A stretch of DNA of 64,000 bases from Arthrobacter agilis (GCF_002157505.1 NZ_NFSC01000026.1:62001-126000); one strand, 5' to 3'. Positions 1-8,636 are shown, counted from the stretch's first letter. The notes: generated from the letters alone by a model not told the origin. Made by a program: numbers and translations.

Positions 1-403
1 GCATGCCGGGGTAGCGGATCGCCTTGGCGGGATCGACGTCGTACTCCGCCCAGCGTCGGACGACGGCGTCGTGCCGCCGGCACAGGTCCTCCCAGGCGGC
101 CGTACGCGCCGACTCCCGGGCAACACGCGCCCTTCGCCCGTGGCGCCGCCGGGCCCAGATGACGGCTGCCAGCGGGGAGGCGATCCCGACTCCCACTGCC
201 ATCACGGCTCCCGCCCCGCCCAGGGCACCGGCTACGACTCCCGCTCCCAGGATGACGAGGATCCCGCCGAAAGCGGTCCAGAAGTAGTCGTCGGCTCCTC
301 CGTCACGGCGGGAAACGGCATCGATCCGCCAGCCGGTCAGGGCAGCGGCCCCGGCCATGACGGCGCACGCGGCCAGGCTTCCGGTCAAGGCAGCGGCATC
401 CAT
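1..403 (-). CDS. Partial gene for a small membrane protein (3' end outside the window)
   Basis: The gene reads from an ATG at 401-403 leftwards off the window edge, giving 134 residues before truncation. Residues about 5-23 form one hydrophobic segment, and about 45-85 is a Gly/Ala/Val-rich stretch long enough for two more membrane spans. A basic cytosolic run (RARVARESARTAAWEDL) follows, then a charged tail ending in AIRYPGM. I do not recognise a named family. Similar tails with a charged helix and an R-Y-P or D-Y-P motif occur in uncharacterised actinobacterial membrane proteins, from memory. It diverges from the ZIP transporter gene across a 182 bp gap. The reading frame is open throughout and has GC-rich third positions. 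Confidence 0.55.
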   Translation of the reverse strand, partial: MDAAALTGSLAACAVMAGAAALTGWRIDAVSRRDGGADDYFWTAFGGILVILGAGVVAGALGGAGAVMAVGVGIASPLAAVIWARRRHGRRARVARESARTAAWEDLCRRHDAVVRRWAEYDVDPAKAIRYPGM

Positions 404-585
404 GGATCCCCTCCGCTCGGGGCGTCGTCGCGCCCGCAGTTCTCCAGTTCCTGGTACCAGTGCAGACGAGCGACGACGGCGAGTCAATCCCCTCCGGCCC
501 GGAACTTCCGCTGCCGGCTTCCAGCTCTCCTGTGGCAGGCTTGGCGGAGTTTTGTCGTCGTCGTCCCGAGAAGGAGCAAGGTCCC

Positions 586-1341
586 GTGCCACTGTGGCTG
601 CAAGCATTCCTGTGGGGAGCGATCGCCGGAGGAGCGCTGCTCGTCGGGTCCGCGATCGCGTGGAAGTGGAAGGTGCCGCCGCACATCGTGGCCTTCGTGA
701 TGGCCTTCGGAGCCGGCGTCCTGATCTCGGCCCTCGCGTTCGAGCTCGTCGCTGAGGCGCAGGAGGCGGGCGGGCTCCTGCCCACGGCACTGGGGTTCCT
801 CGCCGGAGCGGTGACCTATGTCGGCGCGAACGCCCTCCTCGCCCGGCAGGGCGCCCAGCACCGCAAGCGATCGGGCGGCCAGCAGCCCTCGGAGGACGAG
901 GACGCCGGCAGCGGCAACGCGATCGCGCTCGGAGCGCTGCTCGACGGCATCCCGGAGTCCGTGGTCCTCGGGCTGGGGCTCGTGGCGGGCGGCGCCGTGA
1001 ATCCTGCCGTCCTCGTCGCGATCTTCATCTCGAATGTGCCCGAGGGTCTCTCGAGCACCGCCGGCATGAGGAACGCCGGACGCAGTTCGCGCTACGTCTT
1101 CGGACTCTGGGGCGGGATCGCGCTGATCTCCGGCCTCGCGGCGCTCGCCGGGTACTCGCTCCTGGCAGGCGCGTCCGGGGTGACGGTCGCCTTCATCACC
1201 GCCATCGCCGCGGGGGCGATCCTCGCGATGGTGGCCGACACCATGATCCCCGAAGCCTTCGAGCGCCAGCACATGCTCACGGGACTCATCGCCGCGCTCG
1301 GCTTCCTCACCGCGTTCGTCGTCCATGAGGTGTCCGGCTAA
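586..1341 (+). CDS. ZIP family divalent metal transporter
   Basis: This is a polytopic inner-membrane protein of 251 residues in the ZIP (zinc/iron permease) family, which moves Zn2+ or related divalent metals into the cytosol. The GTG at 586 is chosen because an AAGGAG Shine-Dalgarno lies 9 nt upstream; the open frame extends further left without a better start. About eight hydrophobic segments are visible. A hydrophilic loop at residues 85-112 carries His and many Asp/Glu (SEDEDAGSG) and could be the variable metal loop. The conserved core reads DGIPESVVLG at 120-129 and NVPEGLSS at 150-157, matching the Pro-Glu signatures of ZIP helices 4 and 5. Substrate specificity cannot be read from the sequence. 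Confidence 0.85.
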   Translation: MPLWLQAFLWGAIAGGALLVGSAIAWKWKVPPHIVAFVMAFGAGVLISALAFELVAEAQEAGGLLPTALGFLAGAVTYVGANALLARQGAQHRKRSGGQQPSEDEDAGSGNAIALGALLDGIPESVVLGLGLVAGGAVNPAVLVAIFISNVPEGLSSTAGMRNAGRSSRYVFGLWGGIALISGLAALAGYSLLAGASGVTVAFITAIAAGAILAMVADTMIPEAFERQHMLTGLIAALGFLTAFVVHEVSG

Positions 1342-1350
1342 TCGGGAGAC

Positions 1351-1388
1351 ACAGAAGACCCCGGGACCGACGTCCCGGGGTCTTCTGT
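1351..1388. terminator. 16-bp perfect hairpin after the ZIP gene
   Basis: A 16-bp perfect inverted repeat (1351-1366 with 1373-1388) encloses a 6-nt loop. It starts 10 nt after the ZIP stop codon and lies between that gene and the convergent tRNA-Lys. No T-tract follows on either strand. It probably acts as a bidirectional terminator for the two converging transcripts. Confidence 0.7.
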
Positions 1389-1393
1389 ACAGG

Positions 1394-1467
1394 TGGGCCC
1401 TGTGGGGCTCGAACCCACGACCCACGGATTAAAAGTCCGTTGCTCTAGCCAACTGAGCTAAGGGCCC
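1394..1467 (-). tRNA. tRNA-Lys (anticodon UUU)
   Basis: On the minus strand the sequence folds as a cloverleaf. The acceptor stem GGGCCCT pairs with AGGGCCC, the D-arm is AGCTCAGTTGGCTAGAGC, and the anticodon stem ACGGA/TCCGT encloses the loop CTTTTAA with anticodon TTT. The T-arm holds GTTCGA. The discriminator base is A, and CCA is not encoded (the genome reads ACCT). This reads AAA/AAG lysine codons. Confidence 0.97.
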
Positions 1468-1597
1468 GCGCCACCGGCCGTGCCGGCGCATCCGAAGACC
1501 GCCGTCGCGGTGCGATGACCCGCTTACTTTATCGCAATCGCCCCTGCTCCGGAGACAGCCCGGAGGCCGCGGCGTACGGCCCGAAATTCCGCAGGAG

Positions 1598-1609
1598 TAT
1601 CCTCGTTCC
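1598..1609 (+). promoter_or_regulatory. -10-like hexamer placed for a leaderless start (gene at 1610)
   Basis: TATCCT at 1598-1603 is followed by exactly 6 nt and then the ATG at 1610. A TANNNT hexamer 6-7 nt before the start codon is the arrangement seen at leaderless actinobacterial genes, where transcription begins at the start codon. An AGGAG at 1593-1597 overlaps the hexamer and is the competing reading as a Shine-Dalgarno, but its 12-nt spacing is long. Confidence 0.4.
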
Positions 1610-2257
1610 ATGGACGGCGAATATACGAACAACAGCCCGCGGCCCCACAAGCCGAAGCCATTCGCTCCTGCGGACTTCGAGGTTTTCGCGGGTGGAGTCG
1701 ATCCGTCGCGGGTCTCAGAGGCTGCCCACATGGCGGCGCACGCCCTGGTGCACCACGGGCGCGGCGCCGACGATCCGGACGTGACGCGCCGCCTCGTGGA
1801 ACTCGCCGACCAGCAGGGCCTCGAAGCCATCGCCGAGATGTGGGCCGAGAGCCCTGCACGGTCCCTGCCCGGAGCCCTGTGGCGCCTGTACGCGCTGCGG
1901 GCGGCCACCCAGCAGAACCCCGAGCGCATCGCCGCCTACTTCGCCTCGGGCAAGGAGGTGGCCCAGGTGTCGAAGGTCGTCGCCGGCGTCGCCGAGCCGC
2001 CAGGAGCAGCGGAGATGACCACGATGGCCGACACCATCCTGTCCGGTGCCTTCGAGGGGGACTTCGACGTCGCCCTCGAACGTTTCGCCGCGTTCTGCCG
2101 CGTCGTCGCCCTGGGCCAGGCCAACCACGCCGACGACGCCGAGCTCGCCAACGGCCCGCACGCCTCCAAGCTGACACGCAATTCGCATCAGCTCATCAAG
2201 ACGGCGGAGGATCTCGAACACGCCGCGGAGTCCTGGCGGCGCGGAGAGCTCGACTGA
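1610..2257 (+). CDS. Conserved hypothetical protein, all-helical, actinobacterial
   Basis: The product is a soluble 215-residue protein without a signal peptide or membrane segments. Composition and periodicity suggest a mostly alpha-helical fold, with motifs such as HMAAHALVHHGRG near residue 40 and ALWRLYALRAATQQNPERIAAYF in the middle. I do not recognise an assigned function; similar proteins are common next to phosphate-transport genes in Micrococcaceae, from memory. It stands alone between the tRNA and the DUF47-PiT pair, 214 bp before the latter, and appears to have its own (possibly leaderless) promoter. The ATG at 1610 is the first start in the frame and gives a natural N-terminus. 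Confidence 0.7.
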   Translation: MDGEYTNNSPRPHKPKPFAPADFEVFAGGVDPSRVSEAAHMAAHALVHHGRGADDPDVTRRLVELADQQGLEAIAEMWAESPARSLPGALWRLYALRAATQQNPERIAAYFASGKEVAQVSKVVAGVAEPPGAAEMTTMADTILSGAFEGDFDVALERFAAFCRVVALGQANHADDAELANGPHASKLTRNSHQLIKTAEDLEHAAESWRRGELD

Positions 2258-2471
2258 ACCGCCCGCTGGGGCCGATGTTGACAGCGGCTCCGGGGAGGGC
2301 AAGACTTAAGACGGCGTCGGACCGTGGAACCCCCGGGCTTCAACACTCAGCCGCTTCGAGCGGCCTTCCGCCGAGAGGCGCTCCCGGTTCGACGCCACTA
2401 CTATGCCCACCGGCAAACAGCGCGGCTTGTGTTCGGCCGCCGGCCCCTTCATGTCCTCCGAGGAAGACTCC

Positions 2472-3089
2472 GTGAAACTACGCCTCTTCCCGCAGGAGAA
2501 CGCTGGGCTCGAACTGCTCTCCCGCATGGCCCGGCAGCTCGTGCTCGGCGTCGGGACCATGTCCGCGATCCTCGGCGCGTCCACCGAGGAGTACGACCGA
2601 CTCTCCGAGGAACTGCACCAGCACGAATCGGCGTCGACGGACCTGCACTTCGCCCTCCTGACGTCCATGCGGACCTCCTTCATCAACCCGCTCCCGCGCG
2701 AGGACCTCTACGTGCTGTCCCGGCTGCTCAACGAGGCGATCGAGAAGCTCGACGGCGCCGGGGAGCTCATCGCCCTGTACAAGCTGAGCAAGCTGAGCCA
2801 GCGGGCGGCCGACCAGCTCGAGGTCATCAACCGGCAGGCCGAACTGACCGCCGTCGCCATGCAGCGGCTGACGTCGATGGAGGACCTGGAGGAGTACTGG
2901 ATCGAGATCCTGCGCCTGGCCAGGCGTGCCGAGCGCACGCACCGCAGCTGGTGCGCCGAACTCCTGAACGACCACAAGCCCCTCGTCTACGCGCGGCACC
3001 GCGACGTGGCGAACCAGCTCGTCGACGTCACCAAGGACATCAGGAGGGTCGCCACCCAGGTGGGCAGCATCCTCGTCAAGGAATCGTAG
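2472..3089 (+). CDS. DUF47 (PhoU-like) phosphate transport regulator
   Basis: This is a 205-residue helical cytosolic protein of the DUF47/TIGR00153 family, distant relatives of PhoU that pair with PiT phosphate permeases and are thought to modulate them. It begins VKLRLFPQENAGLELL at a GTG with GAGGA 7 nt upstream. The open frame continues further left, but without a comparable ribosome site and beyond the family's usual length (about 205). The sequence is rich in Glu/Arg/Leu helices with the family-type segment HQHESASTDLHFALLTSM. The stop codon abuts the GTG of the PiT gene with no intervening base, so the two are very likely translated together as one functional unit. Confidence 0.9.
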   Translation: MKLRLFPQENAGLELLSRMARQLVLGVGTMSAILGASTEEYDRLSEELHQHESASTDLHFALLTSMRTSFINPLPREDLYVLSRLLNEAIEKLDGAGELIALYKLSKLSQRAADQLEVINRQAELTAVAMQRLTSMEDLEEYWIEILRLARRAERTHRSWCAELLNDHKPLVYARHRDVANQLVDVTKDIRRVATQVGSILVKES

Positions 3090-4100
3090 GTGGAGCCCCT
3101 CCTCCTCGGTATGGTGGTCGTCATCGCCGGCGGGTTCGCCTTCCTCAACGGCTTCCACGACGTCTCGAACTCCGTGGCCACAGCGGTGCGGACTCGGGCG
3201 CTGACGCCGACCGTCGCCGTCCTGCTCGCCGCGCTGTTCAACCTCGTGGGCGCGCTGCTCAGCACGTCGCTGGCGCTCTTCTTCACCGATGCCGCCATCG
3301 GCCTCCCGCCGGGGTCGACGGGGCTCGGGATCCTCATCTCCGCGCTGCTCTCCGCCTGCCTCTGGAGTCTCGTCACCTGGTACCGCGGCAAGCCGTCGTC
3401 GTCGACCCACGCGCTGCTGGGCGGGATCATCGGTGCCGGCGCGGCCTCGCAGCTGACCAACGGCCCTGCGATGAGCGGCGCGGGTGAAACCCTCCTGCTG
3501 CAGATCGTGCTGCCGCTCGTGCTCTCGCCGGTCGTCGCCTACCTCCTGGCGTACGCCGCGGTGTTCCCGGCGACGTGGCTGTTGCGCCACGGCTCGCCGG
3601 CGAGGGTCAACCGGGGGAACCGCATGGCGCAGTCCGTGCTCGCAGGTGCTTTCGCCCTCGGCCACGGGCTTCAGGACGGCCAGCGGACCATGGCGGTCAT
3701 CCTGCTCGCCCTCGTGGGCTCGGGCTACGCGGCGGGGTCCGACATACCCCTCTGGGTCCAGGTGTTCGCCGCCGTCCTGCTGGCCGCCGGATCCCTGTTC
3801 GGCGGCTGGCGCATCACGCACACCCTCGGCAACCGGCTGGTGCACATCGACCCCCTGCGCGGCATGACCGCCCAGGGCGTGAGTTCGGTGATGCTCTTCG
3901 TCGGCGCCATCTCCCTGCACTTCCCGCTGTCGAGCACGCACACCATGGCGTCCGCGATCGTCGGGGCCGGGGCCAACCAGCGGTTCGCCTCCGTCCAGCG
4001 GCCGCGGGTGGCGCGCATTCTCGCCGTCTGGCTCGGCACCGCGCCGCTGACCGCACTGGTGGGAGCCGTCTTCTTCCTGGCGCTGAGCCCGCTCCTGTAG
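3090..4100 (+). CDS. pit: PiT family low-affinity inorganic phosphate permease
   Basis: This is a 336-residue integral membrane protein that imports phosphate (as a metal-phosphate complex or with protons) by secondary transport. Two inverted-repeat PD signatures are visible: NGFHDVSNSVAT at residues 20-31, and a C-terminal half containing LSSTHTMASA at 280-289. SSSTHALLGG lies in the first half and mirrors the second. About ten hydrophobic spans fit the family. It starts at a GTG immediately after the DUF47 stop, indicating translational coupling. A 114-bp tandem repeat and a strong hairpin follow the gene. Together with the adjacent convergent pst operon this places low- and high-affinity phosphate uptake side by side. 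Confidence 0.92.
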   Translation: MEPLLLGMVVVIAGGFAFLNGFHDVSNSVATAVRTRALTPTVAVLLAALFNLVGALLSTSLALFFTDAAIGLPPGSTGLGILISALLSACLWSLVTWYRGKPSSSTHALLGGIIGAGAASQLTNGPAMSGAGETLLLQIVLPLVLSPVVAYLLAYAAVFPATWLLRHGSPARVNRGNRMAQSVLAGAFALGHGLQDGQRTMAVILLALVGSGYAAGSDIPLWVQVFAAVLLAAGSLFGGWRITHTLGNRLVHIDPLRGMTAQGVSSVMLFVGAISLHFPLSSTHTMASAIVGAGANQRFASVQRPRVARILAVWLGTAPLTALVGAVFFLALSPLL

Positions 4101-4118
4101 CCGTCCGGCGCCAGTTCT

Positions 4119-4320
4119 CCGTTCGGGTGCCGCCGCGCCGGGCGCCCAGAGCCGGGGCGGCGTTCCACCGGATCCGGACCCCCGCCACGGGTCTACGCCG
4201 TCGGCCACTGACTCGCCCGGGCGGCAGGAGCTCGCGTTCGGTGCCGCCGCGCCGGGCGCCCACAACCGGGGCGGCGTTCCACCGGACCCGGGCCGCCGCC
4301 ACGGGTCTACGCCGTCGGCC
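4119..4320. repeat. Two imperfect tandem copies of a 114-bp unit
   Basis: A well-conserved 80-bp core at 4127-4206 recurs at 4241-4320, exactly 114 bp later, with a handful of substitutions. The core starts gtgccgccgcgccgggcgcc and ends gtctacgccgtcggcc in both copies. It is very G+C-rich with internal complementarity and shows no coding frame I would trust. Together with the hairpin that follows it fills the 313-bp space between pit and pstB. Confidence 0.85.
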
Positions 4321-4341
4321 GCCCACCTCCCTCCCGGAACG

Positions 4342-4373
4342 ACGACGGCGGCCCCCTTGGGAGCCGCCGTCGT
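4342..4373. terminator. Bidirectional terminator between pit and pstB
   Basis: An 11-bp stem (ACGACGGCGGC at 4342-4352 with GCCGCCGTCGT at 4363-4373) can be extended into its loop by C/G pairs. A T-rich TGTTAT follows on the plus strand. It lies between the convergent pit and pstB genes, 40 bp after the pstB stop, and can serve both. Confidence 0.75.
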
Positions 4374-4413
4374 TGTTATGCAGTCAGCCGTTCCGGCGTC
4401 GCGGGAGTCGTGC

Positions 4414-5193
4414 TTATCCGAAGCGGCCGGAGACGTAGTCCTCGGTCGCCTTCTGGGCGGGCTTGTTGAAGATCGTGGTGGTGTCGCCGTACTCGATGAG
4501 CTTGCCCGGCTTGCCCGTGCCGGCGATGTTGAAGAACGCCGTCTTGTCCGAGACGCGTGCCGCCTGCTGCATATTGTGCGTCACGATCACCACGGTGTAA
4601 TCGGCCTTGAGCTCATTGATGAGGTCCTCGATGGCCAGCGTGGAGATGGGGTCCAGGGCCGAGCAGGGCTCGTCCATCAGGATCACCTGCGGGGACACCG
4701 CGATGGCGCGCGCGATGCAGAGGCGCTGCTGCTGGCCGCCGGAGAGGCCCGAGCCGGGGCGTCCGAGGCGGTCCTTCACCTCGTTCCAGAGGTTCGCGCC
4801 GCGCAGGGACTGCTCGACGAGGTCGTCGCCGTCGGACTTGCTCATGCGCTTGTTGTTGAGCTTCACGCCGGCCAGCACGTTGTCGCGGATGGACATGGTG
4901 GGGAACGGGTTGGGCCGCTGGAAGACCATGCCGATCTGGCCGCGGACGGTCACGGGGTCCACGGCGTCGGCGTACAGGTTGTCGCCGTCGAGCAGGACCT
5001 CCCCCTCGACGCGTGCGCCGGGGATGACCTCGTGCATGCGGTTGAGCGTGCGGAGGAAAGTGGACTTGCCGCACCCCGACGGACCGATGAACGCGGTCAC
5101 GGAGCGGGCTTCGATATTGATGTTCACGTCCTCCACGGCAAGGAACTTGCTGTAGTAGACGTTCAGGTCCTTGACGTCGATTCGCTTGGACAT
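4414..5193 (-). CDS. pstB: Phosphate ABC transporter ATP-binding protein PstB
   Basis: This is the 259-residue ATPase of the PstSCAB high-affinity phosphate importer. It binds the cytoplasmic face of PstA/PstC and couples ATP hydrolysis to phosphate uptake. Walker [10 protein letters not shown] spans residues 37-45, the ABC signature LSGGQQQR is at 150-157, Walker B ILMDEP at 171-176, and the switch His is in VTHNMQQ near 205-210. Length and motifs are complete. It is the last gene of the minus-strand operon pstS-pstC-pstA-pstB, 30 nt after pstA, with a terminator hairpin downstream. Confidence 0.98.
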   Translation of the reverse strand: MSKRIDVKDLNVYYSKFLAVEDVNINIEARSVTAFIGPSGCGKSTFLRTLNRMHEVIPGARVEGEVLLDGDNLYADAVDPVTVRGQIGMVFQRPNPFPTMSIRDNVLAGVKLNNKRMSKSDGDDLVEQSLRGANLWNEVKDRLGRPGSGLSGGQQQRLCIARAIAVSPQVILMDEPCSALDPISTLAIEDLINELKADYTVVIVTHNMQQAARVSDKTAFFNIAGTGKPGKLIEYGDTTTIFNKPAQKATEDYVSGRFG

Positions 5194-5223
5194 TGCTTCC
5201 TTATGGGTCGTTACCGCGGATGG

Positions 5224-6330
5224 TCAGCGGCTGGTCTTGGGGGCGAAGATGCGGGCGACGAGGCGGGCGACCAGGTTGAGCAGCATCACCATGAGGATCA
5301 GCAGGAGCGCTGCGGCCCAGGCGCGCTGGGTACTCGGATCCGGCGACGTCGGGGAGGTCGGGGTGAGGATCTGGTAATAGATGAAGGTGGGGAGGGTGCT
5401 CATCCACCCGCTGAAGACGTTCCAGTTGATGGAGCTCGCGAATCCCGCCGTCACTAGAATAGGTGCGGTCTCACCGATGACACGAGCGATCGACAGGGTT
5501 ACGCCAGAGGCGATACCGGAGATCGCCGTCGGGATGACCACCTTCGTGATGGTGCGCCATTTGCGCACCCCGAGGGCGTAGGACGCCTCGCGGAGTTCGT
5601 TCGGCACGATCTTCAGCATCTCCTCGGTGGAACGCACCACCACGGGGATCATGAGGACGGACAGCGCGACCGCCGCCACGAAGCCGGTACGGGTCCCGGG
5701 GCCGAACAGCAGCGCGAACAGCGCCGCGGCGAACAGGCCCGCGACGATCGAGGGGATACCCGTCATCACGTCCACGAAGAAGGTGATGGCCTTGGTGAGG
5801 CCCTTGCCCGAGCCGTACTCGACGAGGTAGACGGCGGTGAGCAGGCCGATCGGCACGGAGATCAGCGTGGCCCACAGGGTGATCTGGAGTGTGCCGAGCA
5901 CCGCGTGGTACGCGCCGCCCAGGACCGGCGTGCCACCCTCGACCGCCTCGTTGTCCACGGCTCCCGTCACGCCGTTCATGGACGTGAAGAGGAAGTTGTA
6001 GCTCAGCCCCGGCACCCCGCGCTCCAGGACGGTCCAGATCACCGAGACCAGGGGAAGCAGCGCGATCAGGAAGGCGCCGTAGACGAGGAACGTGACGAGC
6101 CGGTCCTTGGCCTTGCGCTCGCCTTCGGCGACGGCGGTGACCAGGGTGGCCGCGAGGACGAAGACGACGGCGGAGATGATGGCCCAGCCGACGACGCTGA
6201 AACCGACGAGGGAGGCCAGTGCGGCTCCGAGGACGACCGAAGCCGCCAGGACGACCCACACGGCGTACGAGGGGAGGTGTCCGCGCGTGAGCTGGGACTG
6301 GCGACGCTGAAGCATCTGGTTCGCTGACAT
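5224..6330 (-). CDS. pstA: Phosphate ABC transporter permease PstA
   Basis: This 368-residue inner-membrane permease pairs with PstC. The N-terminal 75 residues hold two hydrophobic segments (AVWVVLAASVVLGAALASL and GWAIISAVVFVLAATLV) beyond the usual PstA core. The core has about six more spans and the MetI-like permease loop around EELREASYALGVRKWRTI, the EAA-type contact for PstB. The ATG abuts the pstC stop codon with no gap, so it is coupled to pstC. The extra N-terminal membrane hairpin is common in actinobacterial PstA, as I recall. Confidence 0.95.
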   Translation of the reverse strand: MSANQMLQRRQSQLTRGHLPSYAVWVVLAASVVLGAALASLVGFSVVGWAIISAVVFVLAATLVTAVAEGERKAKDRLVTFLVYGAFLIALLPLVSVIWTVLERGVPGLSYNFLFTSMNGVTGAVDNEAVEGGTPVLGGAYHAVLGTLQITLWATLISVPIGLLTAVYLVEYGSGKGLTKAITFFVDVMTGIPSIVAGLFAAALFALLFGPGTRTGFVAAVALSVLMIPVVVRSTEEMLKIVPNELREASYALGVRKWRTITKVVIPTAISGIASGVTLSIARVIGETAPILVTAGFASSINWNVFSGWMSTLPTFIYYQILTPTSPTSPDPSTQRAWAAALLLILMVMLLNLVARLVARIFAPKTSR

Positions 6331-7287
6331 CTAGTTTGCTCCCGAGAATTCTTTGTGCCGGGTGATGATGAAGCGGGCGATCATGTTGACGACCAGCGTG
6401 ATGACGAAGAGCACGAGGCCGGCCGCGATCAGCTCGTTGAGCCGGAGGCCGAAGGCCTCCGGGAAGTTCAGTGCGATCTCGGCCGCGATGGTCTGGTTGC
6501 CGGATTTCACGAGGCTCCCGACGAGCGCACCGGGCGAGAGGACCAGCGCCACGGCCATGGTCTCTCCCAGTGCGCGGCCGAGGCCGAGCATCGTCGCGCT
6601 GATGATCCCCGGCCGGGCGAAGGGCAGGACCGCCATGCGGACCATCTCCCAGCGCGTGGCTCCCATCGCGAGCGCGGCTTCCTCGTGGAGGTTGGGCGTC
6701 TGCAGGAAGATCTCCCTGCTGAGCGAGGTGATGATCGGGATGACCATGACCGCGAGGACGATGCCGGCGGTGAGTATGGTCTTGCCGGTCTGGCTGGCGG
6801 GTCCCGCGAAGATCGGGATCCAGCCGAGGTTCTCCGCGAGCCAGGTGTACACCCGGGCGAGCTGCGGCGCGAGGATGATGTAGCCCCATGCGCCGTAGAT
6901 GACCGACGGGATCGCCGCGAGCAGGTCGACGACGTACCCGAAGGCCCTCGCCAGCCTGCGCGGGGCGTAATGCGAGATGAAGAGCGCGACGGCGATGCCG
7001 ATGGGCGTCGCGATCAGCAGAGCGATGGCGGCCGCGACGACCGTGCCGATGACGATCGGCAGGATGTAGGGGGCGAAGCCGTTGCCGCCGGTGACCTCGG
7101 TGGGGTCGGCAGTGAAGATCGGCGCAGCCTGTACGAGCAGGAACACTGCGACGCTGAAGAGGACGGCCAGGATCAGGATGCCGGCGGCCAGGGAGATGCC
7201 GGAGAAGATCTTGTCGCCTGCGCGGCCTCGGTCTGTCGACGACGCTTGCAGCGAGTTGGTCGACGCTTTCAGCGAGTTGGTTGACAC
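6331..7287 (-). CDS. pstC: Phosphate ABC transporter permease PstC
   Basis: This is the 318-residue partner permease of PstA. The GTG at 7285-7287 (VSTNSLKAS) is chosen because GGAAGG lies 7 nt upstream. The frame stays open for 39 more codons, but these look like translated leader (RPPFTAGMSSDLPYRP). The protein has about six membrane spans and the MetI-like contact loop EEAALAMGATRWEMVRMAVL. The first residues contain two near-identical NSLKAS/NSLQAS hexapeptides, a tiny in-frame duplication. It lies 145 nt after pstS, separated by a hairpin, and abuts pstA. Confidence 0.95.
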   Translation of the reverse strand: MSTNSLKASTNSLQASSTDRGRAGDKIFSGISLAAGILILAVLFSVAVFLLVQAAPIFTADPTEVTGGNGFAPYILPIVIGTVVAAAIALLIATPIGIAVALFISHYAPRRLARAFGYVVDLLAAIPSVIYGAWGYIILAPQLARVYTWLAENLGWIPIFAGPASQTGKTILTAGIVLAVMVIPIITSLSREIFLQTPNLHEEAALAMGATRWEMVRMAVLPFARPGIISATMLGLGRALGETMAVALVLSPGALVGSLVKSGNQTIAAEIALNFPEAFGLRLNELIAAGLVLFVITLVVNMIARFIITRHKEFSGAN

Positions 7288-7385
7288 GTCTTTGCCTTCC
7301 AGGCGGTCGATTTCAGGTGCAGGAACGGCCCGGGTGCCGGGCCGATAGGGAAGGTCACTGCTCATTCCAGCCGTAAACGGCGGAC

Positions 7386-7420
7386 GGTCCCGTCCGGTCT
7401 CCATTAGACCAGACGGGACC
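7386..7420 (-). terminator. Intercistronic hairpin between pstS and pstC
   Basis: A 15-bp stem with one mismatch (7386-7400 with 7406-7420, 5-nt loop) begins 12 nt after the pstS stop on the transcribed strand. No T-tract follows. Such a hairpin probably acts as a partial terminator or 3'-end stabiliser, so that the binding protein is made in excess over the permease genes. Confidence 0.6.
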
Positions 7421-7432
7421 GAGGGGCCTTCG

Positions 7433-8551
7433 CTAGGAGGCGACCTTGATGGAGTCGATAGCCATCTGGGCCTTTTCGCGCAAGGTCTCCGACAGCGGGG
7501 CGTTCCCGGCAGAGGCCTCGGCCTCTGCCTGGCCGTCCTCGCTGATCACGTAGGAGCCGAAGGCCTTCACGAGGTCGACGGTCTCCTGGCTGTCGTAGGT
7601 CGTGCAGTAGAGGTGGTAGCTGACCAGGACGACGGGGTAGGCGCCCGACTCGGTGGTGTCGCGCTCGAGGTCGAGCGACATGTCGAGCTCGGGGCGTCCC
7701 TCCACCGGCGTAGCGACGTCGACGGCCTTGGCTGCGGCGTCGGAGCTGATCTCGGTGTACGCCTCGCCAACCTTGACCTTGGCCTTGCCAAGGTCTCCGA
7801 CGGCGGAGGCGTCCGCGTAGGTGATGGCGCCGTCGGTCGACGTGACCGTCTGGATGACACCCGAGGTGCCCTTGGCATTCTCCGACTGCAGGTCCGCCGG
7901 CCAGGCGCCCCCGACCTCGTAGGTCCAGTCCTCGGGAGCCGCAGCAGCCAGGTAGTCGGTGAAGTTCTCGGTGGTGCCGGACTCGTCCGAGCGGTGCACG
8001 ACGGTGATCGTGGTGTCGGGCAGTTCGACGCCCTCGTTCTGGGAGGCGATCGCGGGATCGTTCCAGGTGGTGATCTCCTTCTTGAAGATCTTCGCGATGG
8101 TGGGCGCGTCGAGGTTCAGTTCGGTGACGTCGCCGAGATTGAAGGCGATCGCGATCGGGGAGATGTATGCGGGGATGTTGAGGGCACCGTCCGGGCCGCA
8201 GACCTCCACGGCCTGGGTCATCTCGTCGTCCTTGAGGTAGGCGTCCGAGCCGGCGAACTGGGCGCCGCCGCTCAGGAAGGCCTTGCGGCCCGCACCGGAC
8301 CCATCCGGGGAGTACTGCACCATGGCGCCCTCGTTGGCGGACTCGAAACCGGCCTTCCAGGCTTCCATCGCGGAGTTCTGCGCCGAGGAGCCGATTCCGG
8401 TCAGGGTTCCCGTCACCGCGGAACCTGCAGCGGAGGACGCACTTCCGGCCGCGGCCGGCTGGCCGGTGGCGTTGTCGGAACCGCACGCGGTCAGCGCCAG
8501 CGCAGCTACCGAGATAACTGCCGCTGCGCGGCCAAAGCGAAGAGCCTTCAC
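7433..8551 (-). CDS. pstS: Phosphate-binding lipoprotein PstS
   Basis: This is the 372-residue substrate-binding component of the phosphate importer, anchored outside the membrane. The GTG start at 8549-8551 has GGAAGG upstream. A short signal peptide (VKALRFGRAAAVISVAALAL) leads to the lipobox LTAC with lipidated Cys23, followed by a Ser/Ala/Gly linker. Typical PstS elements are present: SSAQNSAMEAWKAGF, YSPDGSGAGRKAF, GSDAYLKDDE, and VHRSDESGTTENFTDYL, which supply phosphate-contacting Ser/Thr/Asp/Arg. It heads the pst operon and is preceded by a PHO box, so it should be induced by phosphate starvation through PhoR-PhoP. Confidence 0.97.
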   Translation of the reverse strand: MKALRFGRAAAVISVAALALTACGSDNATGQPAAAGSASSAAGSAVTGTLTGIGSSAQNSAMEAWKAGFESANEGAMVQYSPDGSGAGRKAFLSGGAQFAGSDAYLKDDEMTQAVEVCGPDGALNIPAYISPIAIAFNLGDVTELNLDAPTIAKIFKKEITTWNDPAIASQNEGVELPDTTITVVHRSDESGTTENFTDYLAAAAPEDWTYEVGGAWPADLQSENAKGTSGVIQTVTSTDGAITYADASAVGDLGKAKVKVGEAYTEISSDAAAKAVDVATPVEGRPELDMSLDLERDTTESGAYPVVLVSYHLYCTTYDSQETVDLVKAFGSYVISEDGQAEAEASAGNAPLSETLREKAQMAIDSIKVAS

Positions 8552-8630
8552 TAGATTTTGCCCCTTCCAGGGATGGGTCCGGTGCGCAAGTGGCACTCGG
8601 GAGAGAGGTACACGTTCCTGTACATCTTCG

Positions 8631-8636
8631 AAGCTA
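8631..8636 (-). promoter_or_regulatory. Candidate pstS -10 hexamer
   Basis: TAGCTT on the minus strand lies just downstream of the PHO box repeats, with no recognisable -35. That is expected for a PhoP-activated promoter in which the regulator replaces -35 contacts. The predicted transcript would begin near 8624 and carry a leader of about 70 nt. Confidence 0.4.
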
